A DNA stretch of 14,397 nucleotides from Gammaproteobacteria bacterium. Its GTDB lineage: Bacteria; Pseudomonadota; Gammaproteobacteria; Chromatiales; Chromatiaceae. The notes beneath the pieces are model-generated. The model was not told the origin of the DNA. It did no database searches and worked only from the letters and a program-made list of their open reading frames with translations. The DNA lies in contig JAUXDV010000020.1 of assembly GCA_030620735.1 (NCBI GenBank), positions 1-14,397 on the forward strand, read 5' to 3'. Of this stretch, positions 6,129-12,416 are shown piece after piece. Position 1 is the stretch's first letter. Each line of letters opens with the position of its first letter. Made by a program: the position numbers and the translations under genes.

Positions 6129-7280
6129 ATGAACACTCTAACCAAAGCTATTTCCGGGATTTTAACTGTCAGCACGATGGGCCTTGCCATGAATGCACAG
6201 GCGGTTGAAAAGTGCGGTTCTGAAGCAGCAACACCCGCCGCTCAACCTTGTACTGCTGCGCCACAGGTTCAAGCGCCGCAATACCCGGCCTATGGCTACC
6301 AGAATCAATGGTATCCCTCCTACTATGGCTACAGAGCTCCATGGAACAGCAATCGCAGCTGGACTCCGCGGCGCAGCAACAGGAACTACAACGCCAATTA
6401 CTGGGATAACAGCAACGCCTGGGACAACAGCAACCGCTGGGGAAATCGCAGCTGGAGCGACTATGATCTGGGACCGGTCACCAGCGCAGTCGATACATTT
6501 GGCCATATGGATATCAAGATGGACTTCGAAATGGAGTTTGACTGGGACATGGATGCCGATGTCGACGGTGATATGGATGGTTACGGTTACGGGGATGGCT
6601 ATAGCCGAAACGACAGCCGCTTTGGCAACCGTTTCAACAATAGCTACTACAACCGCTACTACAATGGCAATTATGGTCGTTATGCTCCCTATAACTACTA
6701 TTACAACTACCAGTACGGCTACAACTATCCGACAGCGCCGCAAACTGCGCCCGCTCCTGCTCCTCTCCAGGCGCCGGCTATACCGCCGGTTGCCGCTGAG
6801 CAGACACGGGTTGATGTCAAACCGGCAGCCCCGTCCAAACCCATTAGCGTTGATGATGACAAGGACAGCGTCCTGAACAGCAGTGACTTCTGCCCGAACA
6901 CCGCTGAAGGCACACAGGTTGACTCATTTGGCTGTGCGATCGATGAAACCATTGTCCTTCACGGCGTTAATTTTCATACTGACTCTGACAGACTGACAGA
7001 CGAGTCAATCGTGATTCTCGATGGCGTATCCACGACCTTGAATGCCCACCCCGAGCTGAAACTGGAAGTCTCCGGCCACACAGACAGCATTGCCGAGGAT
7101 GACTACAACAAGCACCTCTCCCAGCGGCGTGCAGAGCGTGTTCGCGAATATTTGATCAGCAAAGGCGCCGTAGCTGACAACCTGACAGCAAAAGGCTATG
7201 GCGAAGAACGACCCGTCGCCAGCAACGAGACGGCCGAAGGCAAGGCACTTAACCGTCGTGTCGAGCTGAACAGGCTTTAA
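6129..7280 (+). CDS. OmpA-family protein with Tyr/Asn/Gly/Asp-rich N-terminal domain
   Basis: This is a 383-residue envelope protein. A signal peptide covers about residues 1-25 (cleavage near NAQA). Residues 45-200 are low complexity, rich in Tyr, Asn, Trp, Arg and Gly. They are interrupted at 127-150 by a very acidic Met/Asp patch (alternating D and M/F/V) and followed by YGYGDGYS and an extremely Tyr/Asn-rich run. A Pro/Ala linker (201-238) leads to a DDDKDSVLNSSDFCPNTAEG type-3/calcium-style motif (242-261) with C255 and C269. The OmpA C-terminal peptidoglycan-binding domain (about 272-383) includes GHTDS (316-320), LSQRRAERV and NRRVEL. The ATG at 6129 was chosen because it starts a good signal peptide; the in-frame GTG at 6060 does not. 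The low-complexity part resembles sulfur-globule proteins, but I infer this from composition only. Confidence 0.85.
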   Translation: MNTLTKAISGILTVSTMGLAMNAQAVEKCGSEAATPAAQPCTAAPQVQAPQYPAYGYQNQWYPSYYGYRAPWNSNRSWTPRRSNRNYNANYWDNSNAWDNSNRWGNRSWSDYDLGPVTSAVDTFGHMDIKMDFEMEFDWDMDADVDGDMDGYGYGDGYSRNDSRFGNRFNNSYYNRYYNGNYGRYAPYNYYYNYQYGYNYPTAPQTAPAPAPLQAPAIPPVAAEQTRVDVKPAAPSKPISVDDDKDSVLNSSDFCPNTAEGTQVDSFGCAIDETIVLHGVNFHTDSDRLTDESIVILDGVSTTLNAHPELKLEVSGHTDSIAEDDYNKHLSQRRAERVREYLISKGAVADNLTAKGYGEERPVASNETAEGKALNRRVELNRL

Positions 7281-7291
7281 TTATTCAAGCC

Positions 7292-7312
7292 CCCTCTCCC
7301 TCAGGGAGAGGG
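7292..7312. repeat. short GC-rich palindrome after the OmpA-family gene
   Basis: CCCTCTCCC (7292-7300) and GGGAGAGGG (7304-7312) form a perfect 9-bp stem with a TCA loop, 11 nt after the OmpA-family stop. The CCCTCTCCCTCAGGGAGAGG type is a frequent dispersed intergenic repeat in gammaproteobacteria. It may attenuate transcription but has no T-run. It lies 20 nt before the DUF1841 start. Confidence 0.75.
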
Positions 7313-7332
7313 TGAGGGAAAAACGCCAGCTG

Positions 7333-7764
7333 ATGTTTGGAAATAACCGGGAAGAGATCAGAAGTTTTATTCTCGCCTGCTGGAACAAGCGGGAGCAAAG
7401 TCTCTTTACCCTGAGTGCGCTGGAGCAGTACGTCATCAGGGCGCTCAATCTACATCCCGAATACCAGCACCTGCTTGAATCCGGCGAGGATGCGCTCCAT
7501 CAGGATTTTGCCCGGGGCACCGACACCAGCAATCCCTTCTTCCATCTCGGTCTGCATATCACACTCTACGAACAGCTTGAGTCAGACAGACCTGCAGGCA
7601 TACGCGCCCACTACCAGAAAATCCAGCATGCCGCCGCCGACAAACATGAGGCGGAACACAAGCTGCTTCGTTGCCTGGAGCAATCTCTGTGGGAAGCCCA
7701 GGCGCGCAACAGTATGCCGGATGAGGCCAGTTATCTTGATTGCGTGAGAAAAGTTGCCGGTTGA
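7333..7764 (+). CDS. DUF1841 family protein
   Basis: A 143-residue, probably cytoplasmic protein matches the DUF1841 pattern: a short N-terminus MFGNNREEIR, HPEYQHLLE (43-51 region), NPFFHLGLH, the DRPAGI turn, KHEAEHKLL, LWEAQ and a PDEASYLDCV end. The function is unknown, but the several conserved His/Glu/Asp positions in helices are family-typical. The ATG at 7333 was chosen to fit the family N-terminus. An in-frame GTG at 7312 would add seven residues and lies within the palindrome. The gene converges on the EEP-family gene with 29 bp between them and no clear terminator. Confidence 0.85.
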   Translation: MFGNNREEIRSFILACWNKREQSLFTLSALEQYVIRALNLHPEYQHLLESGEDALHQDFARGTDTSNPFFHLGLHITLYEQLESDRPAGIRAHYQKIQHAAADKHEAEHKLLRCLEQSLWEAQARNSMPDEASYLDCVRKVAG

Positions 7765-7793
7765 TAAAACTGGAGAGGTTGGGGCCGCCCGAA

Positions 7794-8585
7794 TCAACTT
7801 TGTGGAAGATGGAACGGGAGTATGACATCGACGCGCACCGGCAGGTGATCTGACAATGGAAAATCCTCTACTGCCGGATTCTCCGTCCTGAGTGAATCTG
7901 ACACCAGGATATGATCAATCTTGCGCACCGGCCGCCATGAAGGGAATGTCGGCTCGCCTATGACGGTCTCCACCATGCCGCACTTCGACAGGAAATCCTC
8001 CAGGTAGTGAGAGCCGCTTGCACAGTTGAGATCCCCCATGACAATGTTATAGGGGGTATCTGAAATCAGTTCACGCATAAAATGCATTTGCCGGATGCGT
8101 CCGCGTTTTCCCAGCGCCAGATGAACCAGCACCACGGAAAGACTCTCATCGCCTTTTCCAAATTTAATCACCATGGCGCCACGTCCACGCAGTCCCGGCA
8201 GGCGATGATACTGCACGGAAGCTGGTTCATAGCGGCACAGGAATCCGTTGCCAAATTGCCCAAAGTGGCCAATGTTGCGATTGACCTGGATATTCCAGTT
8301 GGAAAATCCGGCGCGATGCGCCAGGTACTCGGTCTGATCAATAAAAGCTGAACGCAAACTCCCCGCATCGACCTCTTGCAGTCCAACCAGATCGTAGTCA
8401 TCAATCAGCCGGGCAATACGATTCAGGTTCCGCTGTTTGATAGGGTGGGGAAGAAAAGTCTGCCAGCTTTTGGTGACATAATCGCGCCGCTGCTGTGTCT
8501 CCTGGCCAGACTGGATATTGTAACTGAGCAGACGCAGCCTGGTTCCGGCTGCGTTTGTCAGTGAATGGCTTGCATTTGAAGCCAC
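7794..8585 (-). CDS. endonuclease/exonuclease/phosphatase family protein
   Basis: A 263-residue Mg-dependent phosphodiesterase of the EEP superfamily (DNase I/AP endonuclease fold). Catalytic blocks in order are SYNIQ (N23), GLQEVD (E71), VHLALG (H155), GDLNC (D185, N187), KIDHIL (D224, H225) and SDHLPV (S245, D246, H247), so the active site looks complete. There is no signal peptide, so it is probably cytoplasmic. The substrate cannot be read from the sequence: DNA repair and phosphate-ester cleavage are both possible. The start is a GTG 5 nt after the dsbA stop with no strong ribosome-binding site, so translation is probably coupled to dsbA. The dsbA-EEP neighbourhood recurs in gammaproteobacteria. 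Confidence 0.88.
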   Translation of the reverse strand: MASNASHSLTNAAGTRLRLLSYNIQSGQETQQRRDYVTKSWQTFLPHPIKQRNLNRIARLIDDYDLVGLQEVDAGSLRSAFIDQTEYLAHRAGFSNWNIQVNRNIGHFGQFGNGFLCRYEPASVQYHRLPGLRGRGAMVIKFGKGDESLSVVLVHLALGKRGRIRQMHFMRELISDTPYNIVMGDLNCASGSHYLEDFLSKCGMVETVIGEPTFPSWRPVRKIDHILVSDSLRTENPAVEDFPLSDHLPVRVDVILPFHLPQS

Positions 8586-8590
8586 CAGCT

Positions 8591-9286
8591 TTACTGTGCA
8601 GTGGCGCCTGCAGCTTGAGGCTGTGGTGCTGCAACTGGAGGCTGGGCGGCAGCTGGAGCAACTGCCGGCCTTCTTTGACGTGATTTTTCGACCAGGTAGT
8701 CGACAATCTGCAACTTCTCGTTCCAGTTTGCTGCATTTCCGTCTTTGTAGTGTTTATCGACTATCATCGATGGAACACCGGAGATCGCATACTTTTTCGC
8801 CAGTTTCATAGCCTGCTGCAGCTTCAAATTGACCTCAAAAGAGTCCATCGCCTCTTTATAGGCTGCGACATCCACACCCTGGGTTGCCAGAAAGGCTTCC
8901 ATTTTTTCCTGGCTGTTGAGCTTTTGGCCATTTTTATGAATTGCGGCAAAGATCGCGCCATGCACCTTGTCAACGGCGCCGATTTGCTGCAGCGCATAGT
9001 AGGTTTTGGCATACATCAGCACCACAGGGCGATTAAATGTCGCAGGAACACGAATAAAATCGACATCCTCCGGCTTGTTTTTCAACCAGCTGTCCAGATG
9101 CGGCTCCAGGGCTTCACAGTGAGGGCAGAAGTAGCCAAAAAATTCGGCAACCTCTATCGGCCCCACTGTCGGCTCCGGTGTACCCAGCACATGGTAATTG
9201 ACTCCCTCGACGGGATTCGCGGCGCCTTCTGCCCAGGCGGACATACCCGACAACATCATCACGACTAAAACAGCAAATCTCTTCAT
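8591..9286 (-). CDS. dsbA: thiol:disulfide interchange protein DsbA
   Basis: DsbA is the periplasmic oxidase that introduces disulfides into secreted proteins. The 231-residue precursor has a signal peptide (1-19, cleavage after AWA), the thioredoxin-type active site C54-P-H-C57 in EFFGYFCPHC, and the cis-proline in SGVPSMIV (P172). The start is supported by GAGGAAT about 7 nt upstream. Unlike standard DsbA, it has a Pro/Ala/Gln-rich, probably disordered tail of about 25 residues (207-231). Likely clients here include the Cys-containing MepA and the OmpA-family protein, which is inference. The 142-bp gap upstream shows only weak promoter-like sequence. Confidence 0.95.
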   Translation of the reverse strand: MKRFAVLVVMMLSGMSAWAEGAANPVEGVNYHVLGTPEPTVGPIEVAEFFGYFCPHCEALEPHLDSWLKNKPEDVDFIRVPATFNRPVVLMYAKTYYALQQIGAVDKVHGAIFAAIHKNGQKLNSQEKMEAFLATQGVDVAAYKEAMDSFEVNLKLQQAMKLAKKYAISGVPSMIVDKHYKDGNAANWNEKLQIVDYLVEKSRQRRPAVAPAAAQPPVAAPQPQAAGATAQ

Positions 9287-9428
9287 ACGAACTATTCCTC
9301 AGGTTTTTCAGTTATCAGGCATCGGCCCGACTTCAGATTCAATGGGTGCTATTTTACACATTTCTTTACAAGGCTGTCCGGGAATAGCAATTTTTATTGC
9401 GTTTGCGAACATCACCTGAAAACCCGGC

Positions 9429-9866
9429 TCAACACTCCAGCCAGAAAGTGACCGGCCCCTCATTGACCAGCGCCACCTGCATATCGGCGCCAAACTGGCC
9501 GCACATAACCTTGCCATGTGTTTTAGCAGCGCTGCTTGCAACCAGCTCAAACAGTTCACCGGCAACATCAGGTGCAGCTGCAGAAGTAAAGCTGGCTCGC
9601 ATTCCTCTTTCTGTATCAGCAGCCAGCGTAAACTGCGGCACAAGCAGCAACCCTCCGCCGGTATCGCTGAGGCTCAGATTCATTCGGCCACGATTATCTT
9701 CAAAAACACGATACCCGACTATTCTTTCGGAGAGGCGCAGCGCCTGTTTTTCCCGGTCAGCTTTCTGCACTCCGACGAAAACCAGCAGACCGGAGTCAAT
9801 CCGCGCAATGATGCTCCCGTCGACACTGACACTCGCCTTACTAACCCGCTGTAATAACGCTATCAC
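9429..9866 (-). CDS. dtd: D-aminoacyl-tRNA deacylase
   Basis: Dtd hydrolyses D-aminoacyl-tRNAs (and Gly-tRNA-Ala) and so prevents mischarged residues from entering proteins. The 145-residue product matches the usual length exactly. It has the N-terminal ALLQRVSKASV, the active-site PQFTLAADTERGMR (77-90; many family members have Ser where P77 is) and the C-terminal NEGPVTFWLE with the Gly-cisPro motif (137-138). GTG at 9866 was chosen over an upstream TTG at 9881 because AGGAG lies 6 nt before it and the resulting N-terminus fits the family. The leader carries a 13-bp inverted repeat shared with the divergent + strand unit. Confidence 0.94.
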   Translation of the reverse strand: MIALLQRVSKASVSVDGSIIARIDSGLLVFVGVQKADREKQALRLSERIVGYRVFEDNRGRMNLSLSDTGGGLLLVPQFTLAADTERGMRASFTSAAAPDVAGELFELVASSAAKTHGKVMCGQFGADMQVALVNEGPVTFWLEC

Positions 9867-9884
9867 ATCATGCTCCTGCAACTC

Positions 9885-9924
9885 AGTCAGAAAATTCCTA
9901 CAAAGTAATCAGAATTTTCTGACT
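9885..9924. promoter_or_regulatory. 13-bp perfect inverted repeat, candidate operator
   Basis: AGTCAGAAAATTC (9885-9897) and GAATTTTCTGACT (9912-9924) are perfect reverse complements separated by 14 bp. The element lies between dtd (- strand) and the divergent + strand unit. Its right arm overlaps the proposed -35 element of that unit. It has no T-run, so a protein-binding site is more likely than a terminator. Confidence 0.6.
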
Positions 9925-9948
9925 AGACAAACATACCAGCTCTATATT
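9919..9948 (+). promoter_or_regulatory. possible promoter of the + strand small RNA/gene
   Basis: CTGACT (9919-9924), an 18-bp spacer and TATATT (9943-9948) predict a start near 9955. The -35 element is inside the inverted repeat, so a bound protein could control it. TATTAT at 9945-9950 with TAGACA at 9924-9929 is an alternative with a shorter 15-bp spacer. Confidence 0.35.
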
Positions 9949-9982
9949 ATCGTTAAGCCGTCACTAAAAAGGAGGAGCAAAT

Positions 9983-10111
9983 ACGAAAAAACTGAACCAT
10001 GGATGGTTCATCATGGAATCACGGTCAATGGAGAGATCGCATAGGGAAATAAAAAGTACATTTTCGTATTTGTACCGAAAGGGAATCGGCCTGATTACAT
10101 CAGGAAATTAG
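9983..10111 (+). CDS. possible 42-residue small protein starting at ACG (alternative reading)
   Basis: A perfect AGGAGGA (9970-9976) is followed 6 nt later by ACG, then AAA AAA and an open frame to TAG at 10109-10111, 9 nt before the terminator hairpin. The product would be a basic, aromatic-containing peptide with HGWFIMES near the start and YLYRKGIGLI near the end. I know no family. Against coding: there is no NTG start after the Shine-Dalgarno at proper spacing, and all four Arg codons are rare types (CGG, AGA, AGG, CGA), unlike neighbouring genes. A mutated ATG, a true ACG start, or chance are all possible. ATG at 10013 could start a 32-residue version. Confidence 0.22.
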   Translation, partial: TKKLNHGWFIMESRSMERSHREIKSTFSYLYRKGIGLITSGN

Positions 10112-10120
10112 TGACATTCA

Positions 10121-10151
10121 AAGCCCTGCTGCTTCCAGCAGGGCTTTTTTT
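10121..10151 (+). terminator. Rho-independent terminator
   Basis: AAGCCCTGCTG (10121-10131) pairs perfectly with CAGCAGGGCTT (10136-10146) around a CTTC loop and runs into seven Ts (10145-10151). On the - strand the same stem is followed only by TTTGAA, so it would be a weaker end for queC, whose stop is 60 nt away. Confidence 0.93.
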
Positions 10152-10210
10152 ATGCAATTATTCCTTCCAGGCGCTGCATAAACTCAAGCAACACACCGGC
10201 TTTTGAGAAG

Positions 10211-10891
10211 TTACGAAGTACTCTGATAGAGAGTCTGATCTTCGAGGCCGGCATCGATAAACCCCTGATGCCGAAGGCGGCATGAGTCACACTGACCACA
10301 TGCCCTGCCCCGCTCATCCGCCTGGTAACAGGAGATGGTGGTCCTGTAGTCAATCCCCAATTCCACCCCCTGTTGAATGATTTGAGCTTTGCTCAAATGC
10401 AGCAGTGGCGCTTCAATTTTGAAGCTGTCACCCTCAACTCCGGCCTTCGTAGCGACATTCGCCAACTTTTCAAATGCCTCGATAAACGCCGGCCGGCAAT
10501 CAGGATAGCCGGAATAATCGAGTGCGTTCACGCCGATGAAGATGTGCCTGGCTTGCAGGACTTCCGCCCAGCCAAGGGCCAGCGATAGGAAAATTGTATT
10601 CCTGGCTGGCACGTAGGTGACAGGAATCCCCGCCTGCGCATGCACAGGAACCTCGATCTGCTCGTCTGTCAATGCCGATCCGCCGATCAGATCCAGCGCC
10701 ATAGGCAGGACCAAATGCTGTGTGACAGCCGCAGCTTGCGCAACTTTTTTTGCAGCAGTCAGCTCTGACTTGTGCCGCTGTCCATAATCGAAACTGACTG
10801 CATGGCACTGGTAGCCGCGCTGCTGCGCAATCGCCAGTACTGTCGCAGAATCAAGACCGCCGGAAAGAAGTATCACCGCCTTGTCAGACAC
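10211..10891 (-). CDS. queC: 7-cyano-7-deazaguanine (preQ0) synthase
   Basis: QueC makes preQ0 from 7-carboxy-7-deazaguanine with ATP and ammonia, a step of queuosine synthesis. The 226-residue product has the PP-loop SGGLDS (10-15), FDYGQRHKSEL (34-44), PARNTIFLSLAL (95-106), GVNALDYSGYPDCRP (120-134) and the zinc site Cys188/198/201/204 in CYQADERGRACGQCDSC. GTG at 10891 was chosen: GGGGAGAG lies just upstream and it overlaps the queE stop by 8 nt. An upstream start at 11020 would add 43 non-family residues inside queE. It sits directly after queE, which makes its substrate. Confidence 0.95.
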   Translation of the reverse strand: MSDKAVILLSGGLDSATVLAIAQQRGYQCHAVSFDYGQRHKSELTAAKKVAQAAAVTQHLVLPMALDLIGGSALTDEQIEVPVHAQAGIPVTYVPARNTIFLSLALGWAEVLQARHIFIGVNALDYSGYPDCRPAFIEAFEKLANVATKAGVEGDSFKIEAPLLHLSKAQIIQQGVELGIDYRTTISCYQADERGRACGQCDSCRLRHQGFIDAGLEDQTLYQSTS

Positions 10892-11558
10892 CCTGCTTCT
10901 CTCCCCATAGCACCTTGTGAAGTTGTATCTGAAAACGCACCGGCAGGCGATCCTCCACGATCCAGTCCGCCAGCTGTGTCGCCGACTGTTGGCCGTAGGC
11001 CGGCGAGAACAGCACTTCACAGCGCTGCTGCAGGTGATGCTTATCCATCAGCTGTTTGCTCCATTCGTAGTCATCACGGTCACAGATGACAAACTTGAGC
11101 TGATCGGATGACTTCAGATCGTGCAGATTTTCCCACAGATTTTTACCCTGCTCCAGCGAGCCCGGGGTTTTGATATCAATCACCCTTGCTACACGCGGGT
11201 CAACATCGCGGATATCCAGTGAACCGCTGGTTTCCAGTGAAACCTCGTAGTCACGGTCACATAATACGGCAAGCAGTTCAAGAGATGCTTTTTGCGCCAG
11301 AGGTTCACCACCTGTCACTGTCACATGAGAGACTCCCAGATCATCCACACGTTGAAGAATCTCTTTGATGGATAGCCACTCTCCACCCTTGAAAGCATAG
11401 GCGGTATCGCAGTAGCCGCAGCGCAGCGGACACCCGGTGAGGCGGATAAATGTTGTCGGCCAGCCAATGCTCCTGCTCTCTCCCTGCAGGGAACAGAAAA
11501 TTTCGGTAATACGCAGACGGCTCCCGGAAGCATTCTGTTCAGAATTGGAATCATTCAT
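10884..11558 (-). CDS. queE: 7-carboxy-7-deazaguanine synthase
   Basis: QueE is a radical SAM enzyme that converts 6-carboxytetrahydropterin to 7-carboxy-7-deazaguanine for queuosine synthesis. The 224-residue protein has the substrate-contacting FCSLQGES (21-28), the 4Fe-4S cluster motif C43-x3-C47-x2-C50 in TGCPLRCGYCDTAYAF, and GGEPL (83-87) for SAM binding. The ATG at 11558 has no strong ribosome-binding site but leaves a normal short N-terminus. The gene follows cpoB after 89 bp and overlaps queC, the usual tol-pal-cpoB-queE-queC arrangement of gammaproteobacteria. No preQ1 riboswitch is evident in the leader. Confidence 0.95.
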   Translation of the reverse strand: MNDSNSEQNASGSRLRITEIFCSLQGESRSIGWPTTFIRLTGCPLRCGYCDTAYAFKGGEWLSIKEILQRVDDLGVSHVTVTGGEPLAQKASLELLAVLCDRDYEVSLETSGSLDIRDVDPRVARVIDIKTPGSLEQGKNLWENLHDLKSSDQLKFVICDRDDYEWSKQLMDKHHLQQRCEVLFSPAYGQQSATQLADWIVEDRLPVRFQIQLHKVLWGEKQGV

Positions 11559-11647
11559 GGTGGGAGTTTAACAACCTGTCATGATGGAGAGCAGGAACTC
11601 ACACACCATCGAAGACGCTCGCTATCGTGCAAATAGGATGTGAAGAG

Positions 11648-12415
11648 TTACAGGGTTTCCAGCCTCATCGCAGCCAATCGTGCTGCAGGTGCGTCCGGGT
11701 AGTGTTCGATCAACCCCTCGAAGACCTTGCGCGCTTTTTCACTATCGCCTTTAGTCTTATAGATATAGCCAACCTTGTAGACAGCATCCGGGACTTTGGG
11801 ACTCTCCGCATAGTTGTCAACCAGGCTCTGAAACTCTTTCAGGGCATCGTCCAGCTCGTTTTTAGCGTAATAGGCCTCACCCAGCCAGAACTGGGCATTA
11901 TCAGCATATTTCCCGTCAGGATAGGCCTTCAACAGCAGCTGAAACGCATCGATGGCCTGTTGAAAATCGCGTTTTTTCATCAACAGGTCGTAGGCATGCC
12001 GGTATTGATCCTGTTCGCCCTTTTTCGGCGCCGGCAGAGTGGCGGACTCGGAAGCAGGTTGAGATGCAGACTTCGGCGCCGGCGCCTGTTCAGCCTCCGC
12101 TGCAGCATTATCAGGCAGTGTATCCACTTGATCTGAGACTCGTGAATCGGCGGCATCTCCGGAACTGTCGCCCAGACGCCGCTCGATATCGAGATACATC
12201 TCCCGCTGCTGCTCTTTCAACTGCTCGAGCTGATGCTTCAACTCTTCAATCTCACCATTAAGACGACTGTTCTGCGTTTGCAGTTTATCCATGCGCTGAC
12301 TCATTTTAGAGATCGCATTGACACGTTTTTCAAGCACATCCAGCCTGCTCCAGACACTTGCTGAAGCAGGCGTGAACAGCATCATCAACAGGAGAATAAG
12401 TATGTAACGCAGCAT
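11648..12415 (-). CDS. cpoB: cell division coordinator CpoB (YbgF)
   Basis: CpoB is a periplasmic protein that links Tol-Pal function to septal peptidoglycan synthesis by PBP1B. The 255-residue precursor has a signal peptide (1-20, cleavage near ASA), an N-terminal coiled coil (about 22-82, heptad-like Leu/Ile/Met and Glu/Lys/Gln-rich) that normally trimerises, a Pro/Ala/Ser linker (about 85-135), and three TPR units (about 138-255), with AYDLLMKKRDFQQAIDAF, FWLGEAYYAKNELDDAL and KVGYIYKTKGDSEKA showing the repeat pattern. The start at 12415 lies 1 nt after the pal stop. An in-frame upstream ATG at 12496 would lie inside pal and break the signal peptide. Confidence 0.94.
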   Translation of the reverse strand: MLRYILILLLMMLFTPASASVWSRLDVLEKRVNAISKMSQRMDKLQTQNSRLNGEIEELKHQLEQLKEQQREMYLDIERRLGDSSGDAADSRVSDQVDTLPDNAAAEAEQAPAPKSASQPASESATLPAPKKGEQDQYRHAYDLLMKKRDFQQAIDAFQLLLKAYPDGKYADNAQFWLGEAYYAKNELDDALKEFQSLVDNYAESPKVPDAVYKVGYIYKTKGDSEKARKVFEGLIEHYPDAPAARLAAMRLETL

Positions 12416-12416
12416 A

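Larger units (their letters stand above)
9955..10151 (+). ncRNA. candidate structured, GGA-rich small RNA
   Basis: A stand-alone + strand unit of about 197 nt lies between two - strand genes. It ends in a strong intrinsic terminator. It contains eight GGA triplets (starting 9971, 9974, 10001, 10015, 10030, 10045, 10082, 10103), about four times chance, and six fit the A-N-GGA core bound by CsrA/RsmA. One GGA sits in the loop of a 7-bp hairpin (TGAACCA 9993-9999, loop TGGA, TGGTTCA 10004-10010). Another hairpin is CCTGAT-TAC-ATCAGG (10090-10104). CAAATACGAAAA (9978-9989) is perfectly complementary to TTTTCGTATTTG (10061-10072), giving a long-range helix. These traits recall CsrB/RsmY/RsmZ-type RNAs. 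The 5' end is inferred. A small ORF reading of the same bases is given separately. Confidence 0.45.

Noticed and set aside
6162..6743. 193-residue open frame on the - strand opposite the OmpA-family gene
   Set aside because: Its Val/Ile-rich product is a mirror of the Tyr/Asn/Asp codons of the real gene; no ribosome-binding site or family match.
9387..9400. GCAAT-TTTT-ATTGC mini-hairpin downstream of dtd
   Set aside because: Only five AT-rich base pairs; too weak to call a terminator.
9700..9950. GacA box (TGTAAG-N6-CTTACA) for the small RNA
   Set aside because: None found upstream; a CTTAC/TGTAA pair near 9837-9855 has the wrong order.
10150..10353. 67-residue open frame on the - strand running past the queC stop
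   Set aside because: Out of frame with queC, overlaps its 3' end, no start signal; treated as a shadow.
10892..11020. Longer N-terminus for QueC
   Set aside because: The 43 extra residues are not family-like and come from inside queE; GTG at 10891 has a good ribosome-binding site.
11559..11647. Possible preQ1 riboswitch ahead of queE
   Set aside because: No pseudoknot-like or conserved preQ1 aptamer sequence could be seen in the 89-bp leader.
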